64,000 bases of DNA from Aquarana catesbeiana. Its lineage: Eukaryota > Chordata > Amphibia > Anura > Ranidae. The notes beneath the pieces were generated by a model. The model was not told the origin of the DNA, searched no databases, and worked only from the letters and a program-made list of their open reading frames with translations. Every line of letters starts with the position of its first letter. Within the stretch, counting starts at the first letter, position 1. This document shows positions 12,338 to 24,460 of the stretch, one piece after another. A program made the position numbers and the translations under genes. Location of the stretch: NCBI RefSeq assembly GCF_042186555.1, contig NC_133326.1, positions 585,918,119 to 585,982,118 on the forward strand, written 5' to 3'.

Positions 12338-12779
12338 CACACTCTGTGAGAAGTTAGATGCACTCCTGCCCAGTCAGCACCAGTTGCAGGAAACACTGGA
12401 TAGATTTACAGGTTCTTGTGTGAAGACCTTAAAGTGGTTGTAAACTTCAGACATAAAATCTGAACAAAGCATACCCCTCTATAATTTTTACTTGCCTTTC
12501 TCCAAAGCACTAAGCGTAATTTCTCTCTGCTGTCTCATTCCTGTGCTATCAGCATGAGTCACTTCTGACAAGTTTTCCTGACACCAAGAGAAAAAAGGTG
12601 ACAGGGGAGGGATCAATCTGTGATTGACAGCCTCAGCTCTGTTCCGGTGTGCTGTGTGAAGGGGTGTGTCCTTTCCCTCCAATCAGCTCCCAGAGCTCTT
12701 CTACAGTGCGTAACAGCAGCTCCCTGCCCCTTGCTTTGTCAGTCTGTGAAAAATCCTTTTCATCTCAGAGGTTTACAAG

Positions 12780-13750
12780 GATGTCGCAATATACGCAATT
12801 TAGTCCCAATTCATCTTCTTCCCAACACCAGCCTCCCTCTCTCCTGCGCCCTCTGGAACGCCCGCTCTGTCTGCAACAAACTCACTGCTGTTCATGACCT
12901 CTTTGTCACTAATTCCTTTAATCTACTTGCTCTCACCGAAACCTGGCTCCACGAATCTGACACCCCTTCTCCTGTTTCCCTATCCCAGGGTGGCCTTCAC
13001 TGGACTCACTCCCCTAGGCCTAATGGACGCAAAGGAGGTGGAGTGGGATTCCTCCTCCTATCCCCCCGAGCACCTTCCAGGTTATTCACTCTCCTCCCTC
13101 TTTTTCTCTCTCCTTATTCGAAGCCCACTGTATACGTCTATTCTCTCCTACTTCCCTAAGAATTACTGTGATCTACCGGTCCCCTGGACCATTATCAACT
13201 TTCCTTGATGAGTTTTCTGCCTGGCTACCCTACTTTCTCTCTTCGGAAATTCCCACAATCCTTCTTGGTTTCAACATCCCTGCTAATACAAACACTCCTG
13301 CTACTTCTAAACTTCTTAGTCTAACCTCTTCATTTGACCTGAAGCTTCTACTCACTCTGATAGCAACACCCTTGACCTTGTATTCTCCTAACTATGCACT
13401 CCATGCAACTTCTCAAACAATCCTTTTCCTCTCTCCGACCATCACCTTATTAGTATCTCTCTCCCCCTGTCTTCCACCACCTTTCCCTCCAATCGCCTAA
13501 CCATCACCCGTAGAAACTTTCGCAACTTCAACTCCTCTCTCCTCTATTCTGCTACTGACTACCTCTATGACAAAATCTCTCCCCTGTCCTGCCCCAACCA
13601 AGCCACGTCCATCTACAACAAATCCCTGTCCTCCACCCTGGACAAGCTCGCTCTCCTCACTACACGCAGAATCAGGCCTCGACCCCTACAGCCATGGCAA
13701 ACAGATGACACTAAAATTCTCAAAAAATGTAGTCACGCTCTTGAGCGTCT
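12780..13750 (+). pseudogene. L2-like ORF2, endonuclease part, frameshifted
   Basis: This is the N-terminal part of the LINE polyprotein, an apurinic/apyrimidinic-type endonuclease that nicks target DNA. The segment near 12850 reads LWNARSVCNKL and then LLALTETWL, the typical start of the endonuclease fold in L2/CR1 elements. The frame is then lost and continues in pieces at 12894-13208, 13168-13500 and 13567-13857 in different frames, so several small insertions or deletions have broken it. The C-terminal reverse transcriptase part follows directly. This copy should be unable to make a working endonuclease. Confidence 0.7.
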
Positions 13751-15634
13751 GTGGCACAAGAGTCTCTCAAAGACTTCAACCAATACAAATCTGCCCTCCA
13801 AAAATACTATTCTTTCCTCCACACTGCCAAGCAAACCTATTTTACAACTCTTATTAACACCTTTTCATCCAGTCCCCGTAAACTCTTCTCTACCTTCAAC
13901 TCTCTACTTTGTCCTCCACCGCCTCCACCCACTGACTCACTCACTGCCCGGGAGATTGCTAATCACTTCAAAAACAAGATTGATACAATCCGTGATGAAA
14001 TCTCCATTCCACAGGTATCTCCCCTAGCTAAGACCCCATGTCAACAGGTACAACTGACACTCCCCCTATTCAAATCTGCTACTACAGACGAAGTTGCTAA
14101 ACTCCTTTCTATCGCCCACCTAAACACCTGTCCCCTGGACCCTATTCCCTCTCAAATGCTACGGTCGCCCTCTGACCCCATCCTATACTCTCTAACCCAC
14201 ATCTTCAATCTCTCCCTCACCTCTGGCATCTTCCCCAATGCTCTAAAACATGCACTGGTCACTCCCATACTTAAAAAGCCGTCCTTGGACCCTACCAATC
14301 TTAACAACCTATGCCCTATCTCCTTGCTCCCCTTTTCCTCTAAACTACTTGAGCGCCTGGTTTACAATCAACTGAGTGACCACCTCATTAAAAACAACCT
14401 TCTTGATGCCCTTCAATCTGGATTTCGCCCTCAACGCTCCACAGAAACTGCTCTTTTAAAACTCACAAATGACCTACTAACTGCAAAAACCAACGGACAC
14501 TATTCTGTACTCCTACTTCTGGATCTTTCAGCTGCCTTTGACACGGTTGACCACCCCCTCCTCCTCAAAAAACTTTACTCCCTCGGTCTCCGTGACTGTG
14601 CTCTTCAGTGGCTCTCATCCTACCTATCCCAACGCACATTCAGTGTCACTTACAATTCTACTTCCTCCACTCCTCTTCCCTTCTCTGTTGGGGTCCCCCA
14701 AGGTTCTGTTCTTGGACCTCTTTTATTTTCAATCTACACCTCTTCCCTGGGTCAGCTGATAGCCTCTCATGGCTTCCAATATCATTTCTATGCTGACGAC
14801 ACACAAATCTATCTCTCCACCCCTCAACTCACTCCATCAGTCTTCTCACTCATCACTGACTTACTAACCAACATATATGTATGGATGTCACACCACTTCC
14901 TCAAACTCAACTTGTCCAAAACCGAGCTTATAATATTTCCTCCCCCACGTGCCTCTTCCCCTGACTTCTCTGTCAAGAGCAATGGCAAAACCATCCACCC
15001 GTCCCCACATGTCAGGGTGCTAGGTATTATCCTGGACTCTGAACTCTCCTTTCGGCCCCACATCCAATCACTTTCCAAAGCTTGCCGCCTCAACCTCCGC
15101 AACATCTCTAAACAACGTCCCTTTCTAACCAATGAAAGCACAAAGCTCCTGATTCACTCCCTGGTTATCTCTCGCCTCGACTACTGCAACTCCCTCCTCA
15201 TTGGCTTACCTTTAAATAGACTATCCCCCCTTCAGTCCATCATGAATGCTGCTGCCAGACTCATCCACCTTACAAACCGCTCAGTGTCTGCTACCCCTCT
15301 CTGCCAATCCCTCCACTGGCTACCACTCACCCAACAAATTAAATTCAAAATACTAACAATAAGTTACAAAGCCATCCACAACTCTGCCCCCAGCTACATC
15401 ACTAGCCTAGTCTCAAAATACCAACCTAATCGCCACCTCCGTTCCTCCCAAGACCTTCTGCTCTCTAGCTCCCTCATCACCTCCTCCCATATCCACCTCC
15501 AAGACTTCTCCCGAGCCTCGCCCATCCTCTGGAATTCGCTACCCCAATCTGTCGGACTGTCTCCAAATGTATCCACCTTTAGGCGATCCATGAAAACTTT
15601 CCTCTTCAGAGAAGCCTATCCTGCCTCCATCTAA
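13751..15634 (+). CDS. L2-like reverse transcriptase (C-terminal ORF2 part)
   Basis: An open frame of 627 residues encoding the reverse transcriptase that copies LINE RNA at the nicked target. Visible motifs in order: GFRPQRSTETALL (about residue 225), LLLLDLSAAFDTVDHP (motif A, about 256), GVPQGSVLGPLLFSIY (motif B, about 317), and the catalytic FYADDTQIY at nucleotides 14786-14812 (motif C). The C-terminal part has LHWLPLTQQIKFKI, common in L2/CR1-group proteins. The given ATG is only the first Met after the last frameshift, since the true protein starts further upstream. The lack of stops over 1.9 kb suggests a fairly young insertion, although the endonuclease part is broken. It could also be assigned to another CR1-group clade. 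Confidence 0.85.
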   Translation: MAQESLKDFNQYKSALQKYYSFLHTAKQTYFTTLINTFSSSPRKLFSTFNSLLCPPPPPPTDSLTAREIANHFKNKIDTIRDEISIPQVSPLAKTPCQQVQLTLPLFKSATTDEVAKLLSIAHLNTCPLDPIPSQMLRSPSDPILYSLTHIFNLSLTSGIFPNALKHALVTPILKKPSLDPTNLNNLCPISLLPFSSKLLERLVYNQLSDHLIKNNLLDALQSGFRPQRSTETALLKLTNDLLTAKTNGHYSVLLLLDLSAAFDTVDHPLLLKKLYSLGLRDCALQWLSSYLSQRTFSVTYNSTSSTPLPFSVGVPQGSVLGPLLFSIYTSSLGQLIASHGFQYHFYADDTQIYLSTPQLTPSVFSLITDLLTNIYVWMSHHFLKLNLSKTELIIFPPPRASSPDFSVKSNGKTIHPSPHVRVLGIILDSELSFRPHIQSLSKACRLNLRNISKQRPFLTNESTKLLIHSLVISRLDYCNSLLIGLPLNRLSPLQSIMNAAARLIHLTNRSVSATPLCQSLHWLPLTQQIKFKILTISYKAIHNSAPSYITSLVSKYQPNRHLRSSQDLLLSSSLITSSHIHLQDFSRASPILWNSLPQSVGLSPNVSTFRRSMKTFLFREAYPASI

Positions 15635-15948
15635 CAACTGCACTATTTTCTCCATTAGCTCATCCCCCACAGCTATTACCCTCTTGTATAACTTGACCCT
15701 CCCTCCTAGATTGTAAGCTCTAACGAGCAGGGCCCTCTGATTCCTCCTGTATTGAATTGTATTGTAATAGTACTGTCTGCCCTAATGTTGTAAAGCGCTG
15801 CGTAAACTGTCAGCGCTATATAAATCCTGTATAATAATAATAATGTACAGGACAAATGGCAGCAAATAAACAGGTACAACTTATCTCTGTGTATCACCTG
15901 AGACCAGTCGCTTCACTGAGTGTATGAAAGGGTTTACAACCACCACGT

Positions 15949-16599
15949 TTTATGAGAATAAAGAGTTCATGTTTCTTTTTTACCAATTATGTGGGGGTTT
16001 TTTGTAAACATCAGAGTAATCAGTATATCATATGACAGAACAATTGAGAGTGTAGACTTTGGCTGATAAAAAATATCTATTGAAAAACTTGATGTTCTTT
16101 TTTCTAGTTTTTTGTTGTTTCTTTTTGCCATAGCTGACCATATGTTCAAATATGCGCATAAGCTGCAGTGAGGTACACAAGACATTGGTGGCAAAAAGAA
16201 ATGTGAACATCTTTTCATGGTTGTATTTACATCGTTCTAAAAGTTTATCGATTTTTTGTTTCTTGCCATTTGATATTTGTCTCCTATGGACAGCCAATTT
16301 TGTCTTTTCCCACTGTTGTAAATAAAAGTTTCTAGGCTGTGTATTGCAGTTATCCTTTAATGACCTAGATAATCTGGCAAGCTTTGCATATTAACACCAG
16401 AGAAGAAATAGATACAGTAAATTAATAATGAGGATTTCAAAACATGATTCCAGCTGGCAATAATACAAAAATTAATACATATTTTATTATACTTTACTGT
16501 TTCAATTGAGGCATCAGTCCACAAAAAAATGATATTTTAGTCATAGCAGGACTCCAAAAGGTTTACCCAAAAATTGAGTATAATGGTAAGATCTCCCAG
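15949..16599. other. Unannotated presumed intronic DNA
   Basis: AT-rich; no supported feature. Confidence 0.35.
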
Positions 16600-16601
16600 T
16601 A

Positions 16602-17027
16602 ATGCCGCGTACACATGATTGGAAATTCGGCCAGCAAAAGACCGATGAGAGCTTGTGGTCGTAAAATGTGACCGTGTGTATGCTCCATCTGACTTTTGCT
16701 GGCCGAATTTCAGCCAGCAAAAGATTGAGAGCATGTTCTCAATTTTTTGGTCAGAAAAATTTCCTATCCGAAAATGGGATCGTATGTAGCAATTGCAATG
16801 CGCAAAATTCCTACGCATGCTCGTAAACAATTCGACGCATGCTCGGAAGCATTGAACTTAATTTTCTCGGCTCGTCATAGTGTTGTACGTCACCACATTC
16901 TTAACGGTTGAAAGTTCAGCGAACTTTTGTGTGACCGTGTGTATGCAAGGCAAGCTTGAGCGGAATTCCATCGGAAAAGCCATCATATCTTTTTCTGACG
17001 AGAAGTCCGATCGTGTGTATGCGGCAT
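16602..17027. mobile_element. TA-flanked MITE, CGTACACACGA family
   Basis: The left end ATGCCGCGTACACATGAT pairs with the inverted right end ATGCCGCATACACACGAT. TA lies outside both ends (16600-16601, 17028-17029). The 426 bp body has internal inverted words such as aattcggccagcaaaag and cttttgctggccgaatt, giving a second hairpin. Non-coding. Confidence 0.8.
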
Positions 17028-17029
17028 TA

Positions 17030-17937
17030 GAGTTGCTGACTTCTTATTCTTATACCTCCTACAGCTAATGATGAGTCTATGATGAATTTGGATCTACATA
17101 ACCAGCAGTTTGGCATATCCAGTTCATATGATGGATCTGGATCTCCCTTACTACTCCATTTCCATATCTCAGACTCCATTTTTAATGTGGGTTTCTGTTC
17201 CACCTAAGCTTCACTCTGGGTTTTCCCCAGAAAGGCACACACGTCCAGTCATAATCACAACGGTTTAAAAAAAATTAAAAACTTTATTCTAAGTCTGTGA
17301 CTGTTATTTAGACTGGTGCTTCTCAACCTTTTTTTCAGTCAAGGCACCCTTTAAAATTATAGACAATCTCAAGACACCCTTTAAAACCATGGACAGTCTC
17401 GAGGCACCCCATTCTAAAATGTAAAAAACTATTCTCATAGTTTTACACAATGCAGCAACATCCACACAAAGACACTCAACGTCAGAGGTGATTTATTCTT
17501 CCAAAGCAAATACATTTTTGCGCGCTGATACTGACTAGTGTTCCAATGTTTCTCTTCTATTTCAATTTCTCTCCACCAGTCAGCTAATGTCACCCCAGTG
17601 CTGAGAGAGAGGGGTACAAGAGGGTCAAACAAGGAAGCTGTGGAGGCAACAGACATCCTCCTTATTAACTGATGACATCATTGGTTGTTAGGATGCCAGT
17701 GTCTAGAAAATCACAATGGTGCATAATGGAAACCTGTGGCTTTGTGTAACTAAAAGGCAGGCTTGATCTACCTGCTGGCTTGTATACAATTGTTGATCAA
17801 TTTTTAGGCATTTTGCCAAGGCACTCCTGAAGAAACCTCAAGGCGATTGAAAAAGGCTGGTTTAGATTGTATCATTTATAAAGCCAATACTGCCAATTTT
17901 ACATATTATTGGTTTATTTGTTGGACAAATCTGTATT
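17030..17937. other. Unannotated presumed intronic DNA
   Basis: Contains three imperfect direct repeats of 'aaggcaccctttaaaa'-type sequence at 17340-17415 and otherwise nothing I can support. Confidence 0.35.
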
Positions 17938-17945
17938 GCCCCAGT

Positions 17946-18416
17946 CAGGGCCGGAAAAAGGGGTGGGCAGGAGGGGAAGCTGCTCTGGAAGCAGTGGAAT
18001 TTTGGGGGTTTGTGCTAGAACGGGTTAGGAAGGGACTTTGGGGGGGGGGGATTTGTGCTAGTGGTCATGACTAGGGGGATTTGTGCTAGGAAAATAAATT
18101 TGAAAGAGAGGATTATTACTTGGAGAGGAGATTGGGGGGGGGGGGGGGGGGTAGGAGGTTTGTGCTGGGAGAGGGGGATTTAGGGAAAGTATTTGAGCTG
18201 GGAGGAGGATTTGTACTGGGAGAGGGGGAATTTTTGTTTGAGGAGAATTTTGGCTTGCAATGGGAATTTATGTTTAGGGGGTAACTATGAGGATTAGTGC
18301 TCAAATTTATTTGGGGGAGGAGGGGAGTTTTTTTGAAATATAATGCTCATACATTTTTTGGGGGGTGCCATTTGGCATCTTTGCCCTTGGTGCTAGATGA
18401 CATTGTCCCAGGACTG
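17946..18416. mobile_element. hAT-type G-rich MITE with exact 8 bp duplication
   Basis: The left end CAGGGCCGG and the inverted right end CAGTCCTGG are weak terminal repeats. The exact direct repeat gccccagt at 17938-17945 and 18417-18424 supports a hAT insertion. The interior is strongly G-rich on the plus strand, with repeated 'ggatttgtgct' words and a run of 18-19 G near 18133. Non-coding. Confidence 0.75.
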
Positions 18417-18590
18417 GCCCCAGTTCTGTTTACATTTGATTTTTTTTGTTCATTACATTTGTTCCAACTGTTAATTACCCTACTAATCCTACTTGGAGGG
18501 AATGCTACAGTTTAATTCAGAATACCAGCCACAGGTTGAGATGGATTACAAGTAAAGCCTATTGATGACTCTCATCATTGTTGCCCCCAT

Positions 18591-20331
18591 GGTACTATCC
18601 CAGATAGCAAGGATAACTTGCCACAAATTTGTAGCAGTGTTGAATTGTAAATCTGTTAACTTGCTGCACATTTTTACTGGCAAGTTGTACACTTGCAGAG
18701 CACTTGAAGCACAATTTCTAATTGACACTTTTTCACTTTGCAGCAAATTTGCATGGCAAGTCTCTAGTAAGAGCAAAGTTGCAGTGATGAGTCTACAGCA
18801 AGAGCTCTGTAAGTCTACAGCATAAAAATTCAGTCACAGTGACCCCTGTGGTGGGATGACTATTGCACAACATAATTGAACTTGCAGCAGACGTGCAGAA
18901 TGTTTGCAAAGAAAAGTTGATCTGGAGTCATGAAATGCAGAATTGCTGCAATTGTGTGTAGCCAAGGGTTTGCTACTATAGTTATTACAGTTGTTGTTAT
19001 TTCAAATGAGTTTGGCTCCCTCTAGTGTCTGCTGAATGTTGTTAGGATTGATCTTCTAATTCCTGAGAAGGGACGCAGCAAAGCATTGTGGAAGATGTAA
19101 TTTGGAGGAGGAAGTGACTCTGTTAGCTGGATCAGCTCTGAACTACAATATAGACAATGCAAAGCGTGCAGCACTGCTTGCTGGGAACAGTAATAAAAGG
19201 ATTGGCTTGGCCATCTTTCAGCCTCTCTGGACGCCATTCAACACCTGCCAGCAGGAGGTCTGTGTGTGACAAGGAGTGAGAGACTGCGGCCTATACAGTG
19301 TGGAGCTGGATCGCCCGCCTCTGAGGGATCTCGGAGCACAGCATTGCCAGCTCCGCAATTCCGGATGGAGCCTCACAGCCTTTGAGTCTATTGTGGTGAG
19401 AGGGCACCTGCCCATTCCAGTAAAGTGCACAATATAGCTGAGTGAGTTCTTTTACAGACTGCTGGTGAGACTTGTAGTTCTATGGAGGTGAATCTACTTC
19501 TTCACAAGCATCATACAGCTGAACTCTGGGGTTTTGTTCCCTGTGCTGTAAGGTCAGTACTGTATTACACTCACATATAAGGAGGAATCTACAAGTGCTA
19601 TATTTCTTCAGTTAAGCAGTTATCAACATACCATTTATTCTACAGTTATTTCTTGTCCTTTGCTTTTTGGATTACAAATACTGCAGTTTAAACTACAGGC
19701 TAGCTGAAGATATCTGGAGTTAAAGAACTTTTATCATCTTCCTTTTCTACCAAGCACTGCTGTTCTATGTGTAGTTTGAACTTTGAATTACAGCCTAGGG
19801 GTAGCCATTAAGTACATGTTAGACATTACATTGTGTTATTGAATGTAAGGGATATTGTATTGCAATTTGGTGTGTGTACTGAGGCCTCGGTGGGAAGGTG
19901 TTTAATATGAGTATTAAAGGATATTGAATACTTATCCCATCATACATCTGTTTACATATAGTCCTAATGGTGAATATAAAGTTAACAGTTTTGCGTATCT
20001 AAATTAAGTGATATCAACTGTCAATCATTACTTGTCTTTATTCATATTGTTGACTGTGTTTCATTATTCACTCTAGTATACTTTTTTGAGTGGTTCAGTG
20101 ACATTGTGTGAGTTTCTCATTGCTAACATCCTATAGCAGAATGGAAACCAAGGTGTCAGAGGTAAGAGAGGATCTGTAGAGTCAGGGTAGCCAGTGGGGT
20201 ATAGAGTCAATCAGCAGCCCTCACAGGGGTATCGCTACATGTGCAACAAACTTGTGAAGCCTGGCAAGACTAGCAATAGCTTAGCAAGTCATTTTCAAAC
20301 TTGCGGCACAATTGCTTGCTATCTGCGATGG
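18591..20331. mobile_element. Possible MITE split by a solo LTR
   Basis: CAGATAGCAAG at 18601-18611 is found inverted at 20315-20325, and atggta occurs just outside both. The sequence between the LTR and each end has similar short words (acttgc, cacaa). Removing the LTR leaves about 450 bp, a normal MITE size. The edges are tentative. Confidence 0.4.
18957..20239 (+). repeat. Solo LTR of an LTR retroelement, 4 bp duplication
   Basis: It begins TGTAGCCAAGGG and ends GTATCGCTACA, so the ends are the inverted pair TGTAGC/GCTACA. The 4 bp direct repeat tgtg flanks it (18953-18956 and 20240-20243). A TATA-like TAATAAAAGG at 19191-19200 is followed by GC-richer sequence, consistent with a plus-strand LTR promoter. 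At 1283 bp it is long for an LTR. No internal retroelement sequence lies on either side, so it is a recombination remnant. Confidence 0.6.
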
Positions 20332-21970
20332 TATTTTGCGGCAAGTCTGACTTTATCATGAACACATAAAGCACCGACAGTATGCTGCAAGTACAAATGT
20401 AGGTGACAAACAAAGTCTTTGTTCTCTGCCAGAACACCCCATCATTAGCAACAATACTATCATTTTTAGGATAGTGACTCTCCCATGTCACTTGAGCCCC
20501 CCAAGAACAATATACACTGGTTGTATGTCTACAATATGTTGGCCTATGCAAATGCAGCTGCTAATTGAGCCTTTTCCCTCTGCCACACCACATCAGGTTC
20601 CATACCCCAGTCACTTAAATTGACCTGCTTACATCATTAGCAAAAGTACTATGATTTTTAAGATGGGTGACTTACCCTGAGCTTCCTAATAGGGCTTCCC
20701 ATGTCATTGGGTCCCAAGAAACAGTATGTACTTGTCATATGTCTGCTTAAGCCATATGTCTGTGTGTGCAAATGTGCAGCTGCTTATTGAGCTTTTGTTC
20801 TCTGCCACACCACCAAGTTCCATACCCCATTTACTCAAACTGAGCTACTTACATTACTAGCAAGAATACCATGATTACTAAGATAGGTGACTATACCCGT
20901 GATTTCTAATAGGGCCTCCCATGTCATTTGGGTCCCCCAGGAACAGTATGCATTGGTTGCATGTCTACTCAGGCCATATTTATGAAATTATTCTGCTAAA
21001 TAGTTACATATGTTAATCTGTGAAGCCCATTTTGTACAAACAAACAATGTCCATTGGTAAAATAAAATCTGCATCAGAGACACACAGAGAAATAAAATTA
21101 AACAGGCATTCTAGCCTTCCCCTAAGTTCACTGAGACCTCTGTCTGGTAAAAGGTTGTCAGCAGACAGGAAATGAGGGTAAATTTCTCTAACAGAGCCCT
21201 GGAAAGCAGTAAAAACCTGACATGATTCCCTACTATCCAAAACTAGAAAAACAGTTCTTGGCTTGACATACACTTAAAGACTTCAGCACAAATGCAGTAA
21301 AGTTTCCAGTTAACTGTCCAGACTTCAGTTAGCAAGAACTTTCCTTATATGCTACTCCCTCTTTGCCTTCTAAAACAAGTTCTTTGAAGTTTTTTATTAT
21401 TTGAGGTGCCATGAGAACCACGATATTGTGAAAGGGGACTATTTTTGCAAGAGATACAAATAAGGGCAGCTTATAGTTAGTTTGACAACATCTCACAAAC
21501 TCAACATACTTCCCTGCTAAACCCAAACCAGTGTGCCTTTAAATAATCTTGAGCACAGTAATTGAATGCATAGGGACCTACGTAACTGCGGGATTGGGAG
21601 AAGATTACATTTCACATCTTGGATCCATTCTCTTTAAGTAACCGGAATGGTTTAAGCATCCAGATATGGTCTCCTCTGTTTACAAGCTCTGTCTCTAATT
21701 TGTGTATGAGGCTGAGAAGAATTAGTATTTAATCCGATGGATATACACAGTATTTTATTTCCTGGTAACATTATACGGATTAGTATCATACAGAAAAATA
21801 TCTACAGTTCACGATCGGAAGCAGTTAGTGTCACAGATTGTGAATATTTTATCACTTGTAAGTGAGGCCATTAAACAGAAGTCTGCCTTAGTGCCTTTTC
21901 ATTCCACTAGATGGCAGTGCCAGTAACAATTTGGCAGCTCCCTTACTTTTTTGTCTTGCATCAATCAATG
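20332..21970. other. Unannotated presumed intronic DNA with low-order repeats
   Basis: 20430-20960 contains about three diverged copies of a roughly 240 bp segment (shared words: ctcccatgtcactt, ctgccacaccac, aacagtatg). No gene seen. Confidence 0.45.
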
Positions 21971-22181
21971 GAGAAAATTGAGTACTGTCCGTGATACTTT
22001 TTTTATTTGCACTAACATACAATTTTTCAGGACAAGCTTTCGGGGTATGTCCCCTTCTTCAAGGTCCAAGCAGTAGTACTGCTTGGACCTTGAAGAAGGG
22101 GACATACCCCGAAAGCTTGTCCTGAAAAATTGTATGTTAGTGCAAATAAAAAAGTATCACGGACAGTACTCAATTTTCTCT
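21971..22181. repeat. Near-perfect 209 bp palindrome
   Basis: The arms are 21971-22075 and 22077-22181 around a single central G at 22076. They are exact inverted copies except for one base in a homopolymer (seven T against six A). The arms contain gaagaaggggacataccccg, a motif that appears in several dispersed frog repeats. A single-stranded copy would form a hairpin with almost no loop. Confidence 0.9.
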
Positions 22182-24188
22182 GTCACAATTGCACTAATAC
22201 GGCTACAATCAAATCACGTATCAATCAATGGGACATTCATTGAAATCACTTTCTAGGTCAGGAAGGAAAATAATTGGTAGACTTCTTGATGCTGCATTGC
22301 ATCTTCCATGGTTTTCAGTCAACTTATGTTGCTTCCAGGGCACCGTCCCTCTTCTGCATTGTTGCCCAATAGGTTATATCATATAAACTACAAATACATT
22401 AGTAAAATCTTCCCCTTTTCCCTCCCTCACATTTTGATTTTTTTTTTTTTTTTTAGATTATTTAAAAGATTTCTTGTGCTACAAAGCAGCACATCAGCAT
22501 ATCTCGGCTAGGTGAGAATGACTTTTGTGTCCCTCCACTCTCCCCCTTACAGATTCTGCATGTGTGCAGATATGCCACAGGGCTTTAGTGGCACTTCTGT
22601 GCACACGCAGTTTTCCCGCACGTTTGCACACATATGGCTTTTCCTGTGCATGCTAAGACAGCTGTTATGGAACTTCCAAAACTTCTGCAATATTTGTGCA
22701 TTCATGGGAAAGTTCCTGAAGGGCTCTGCCAGATCATCTGCTCATGTACCCTAATAACAAAAATGGGGGTGCCGTAGGGACCAGAGCAAAAAGAACGAAA
22801 AGAGACTGAAGTTCCTCCTTAAAAACATGCAAAGAACATTGTTACATTGTAGACGAATGCAGCCAATCTAATGCTCATTCTAGGAAGCCTAAGGACAACC
22901 TGATCATGCATGCAGTTACTTAAAGCCCAACTCAAGAATGTTTTCTTTTTTTTCGTTTTGGATAGTGCGTGAAGATTTATAGTTACATTTTATTGCTGTG
23001 TACCCAGTTGGTAAATTTCACTTTTTTTCAGCCTCAGCGACTCTATGTTAGCCCTTTGCCTATGCTCTCATACGCATTTACAGGTGTGTTAGAAGAGGAG
23101 TGTTCCGGAGGGGAGAGTTTGAGCAGGAAAAACACTTGACACACCTAAACAAGGCACAAACGCACCTTAATGCCAGGCACATTTAGTGTTTGAGCATTTA
23201 TTCATTTCAAAGGCCAGAATAAATTAATATTCTGGCCAATGGAATGAATGAACGCCCAAATGCTTGACAAGCCTAAGCTTGCAAAATGCAGCTTTAGGCC
23301 CGTTTGTTAGGCTGCTTTTCCCCTGCCAGGAGAAAAGGCATTCAAAGAAGCTGGGCCAATGGGCACATGAGGTCTTAAACATTTCTTCTTTTTGTTTTCT
23401 TGTCAAGTACTAGACTCACCTTTTTTTCAGGATTTTATTGCTATCTATGTCCCATGAGAGAGCTTTCCCCTTGCTTTCTGCCCAGGTGATGAGTGATAGA
23501 ACAGAAAGAAAAGAGAGATCTTCTTAATGGGACACAGACAGACTTTAAAATTTTACAAAAATGTGTTCAATTAAGAAACTTTTACTTGCGAAATCACACC
23601 CTTTAACAAAGAACTTACATAGCTGGAGATTAAGGGACACATTTCAGACATGTTTCCCACTAGAACAATATTAAGATGCTATCAAAATGATCAGAGACAA
23701 GCAAACATGCCAAATGTGACGATATCATAAAATGTTTGGCTGTCTGCTGTAAAATGCTGCCTCCTTTGGCATAGATCTATAGGGCCTTTCCTCCAGTGCA
23801 TGCCTTTAGACAATTTTCATCTAGGATGATGTCTTTGTCTACATTGTTTTCTTAATGAAAAAAAAAATCATACAATGGAGACACAGAAAACCCACTGGAA
23901 AGAAGCAATTATCAAAAATTTTAATTTAGAAAGGACATCAGATTAACACGAGGCAGACTTATGCTATAATCTTAAATGGGCTGTGTAGGCAATACAAAGG
24001 ATTAAAAACTGAACAAAATTCTTCTATTCTTTACAGCCAAGGAAGTTGCCATCTTAGCCTTTTTGATCTGCAGTTGCCATGGTGCTGCACATGTGGTCAG
24101 TTATGACACCAGCCATTTGATGGCTTGACAGTTCAGTGAAGAGCGCAAGTAAATGTGACAGTTGCCATTCACGGCAGGCCTTGGATGT
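22182..24188. other. Unannotated presumed intronic DNA
   Basis: A poly-T run of 16-17 at about 22438-22455 may mark an old retroposon tail. The part 23100-23375 resembles a diverged relative of the MITE at 8110 (shared ctgccaggagaaaag) but its ends cannot be fixed. Confidence 0.35.
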
Positions 24189-24189
24189 A

Positions 24190-24460
24190 AGGCCCCTTTC
24201 AAACAGGCTGTCCGAGCAGGTCCGCCTGTCAGTTTTTCAGGACCTGATCGGACCCCCAGTCTCTTCTGTAGAGCGGCCAATGTCCACTGAGACCCGCCGC
24301 CATCCAATCCGATCATGTCCGGTCCTATTCCCCATCTGTCTGGCGGATCAGATGGAAACGGACAGGCGGTCTGTTCCATTTGATTGCCCCATAGAGGAGA
24401 GCGGGGCCCTACTGGGGAAGTCCCGACTAATGGACGTAATGTATATATAGGACGAGGAAC
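24190..24460. mobile_element. Truncated Harbinger-like MITE
   Basis: The left end AAGGCCCCTTTCAAACAGG resembles the termini of the element at 1597, and the following sequence is GC-rich with repeated tccgacc/ggtccg-like words. No right terminal repeat is visible, so it is read as a truncated copy. Confidence 0.5.

Larger units (their letters stand above)
12760..15843 (+). mobile_element. L2-like non-LTR retrotransposon
   Basis: Order on the plus strand: degraded AP-endonuclease region (about 12840-13700), open reverse transcriptase frame (13751-15634), and a roughly 200 bp 3' untranslated part ending in ctatataaatcctgtataa and an ATA microsatellite. That 3' end is what L2/CR1-group LINEs use. 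A second copy of the same 3' tail is at 27135-27213. The 5' edge is uncertain because no target duplication is visible. Confidence 0.8.
12431..15948. mobile_element. MITE split by an L2-like LINE
   Basis: Ends AAAGTGGTTGTAAAC (12431-12445) and, inverted, GTGGTTGTAAACCC (about 15930-15945) are the only clear pairing. The L2-like element between them ends with an ATA tail at about 15843, after which the flank resumes. The right edge is approximate. Confidence 0.5.
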
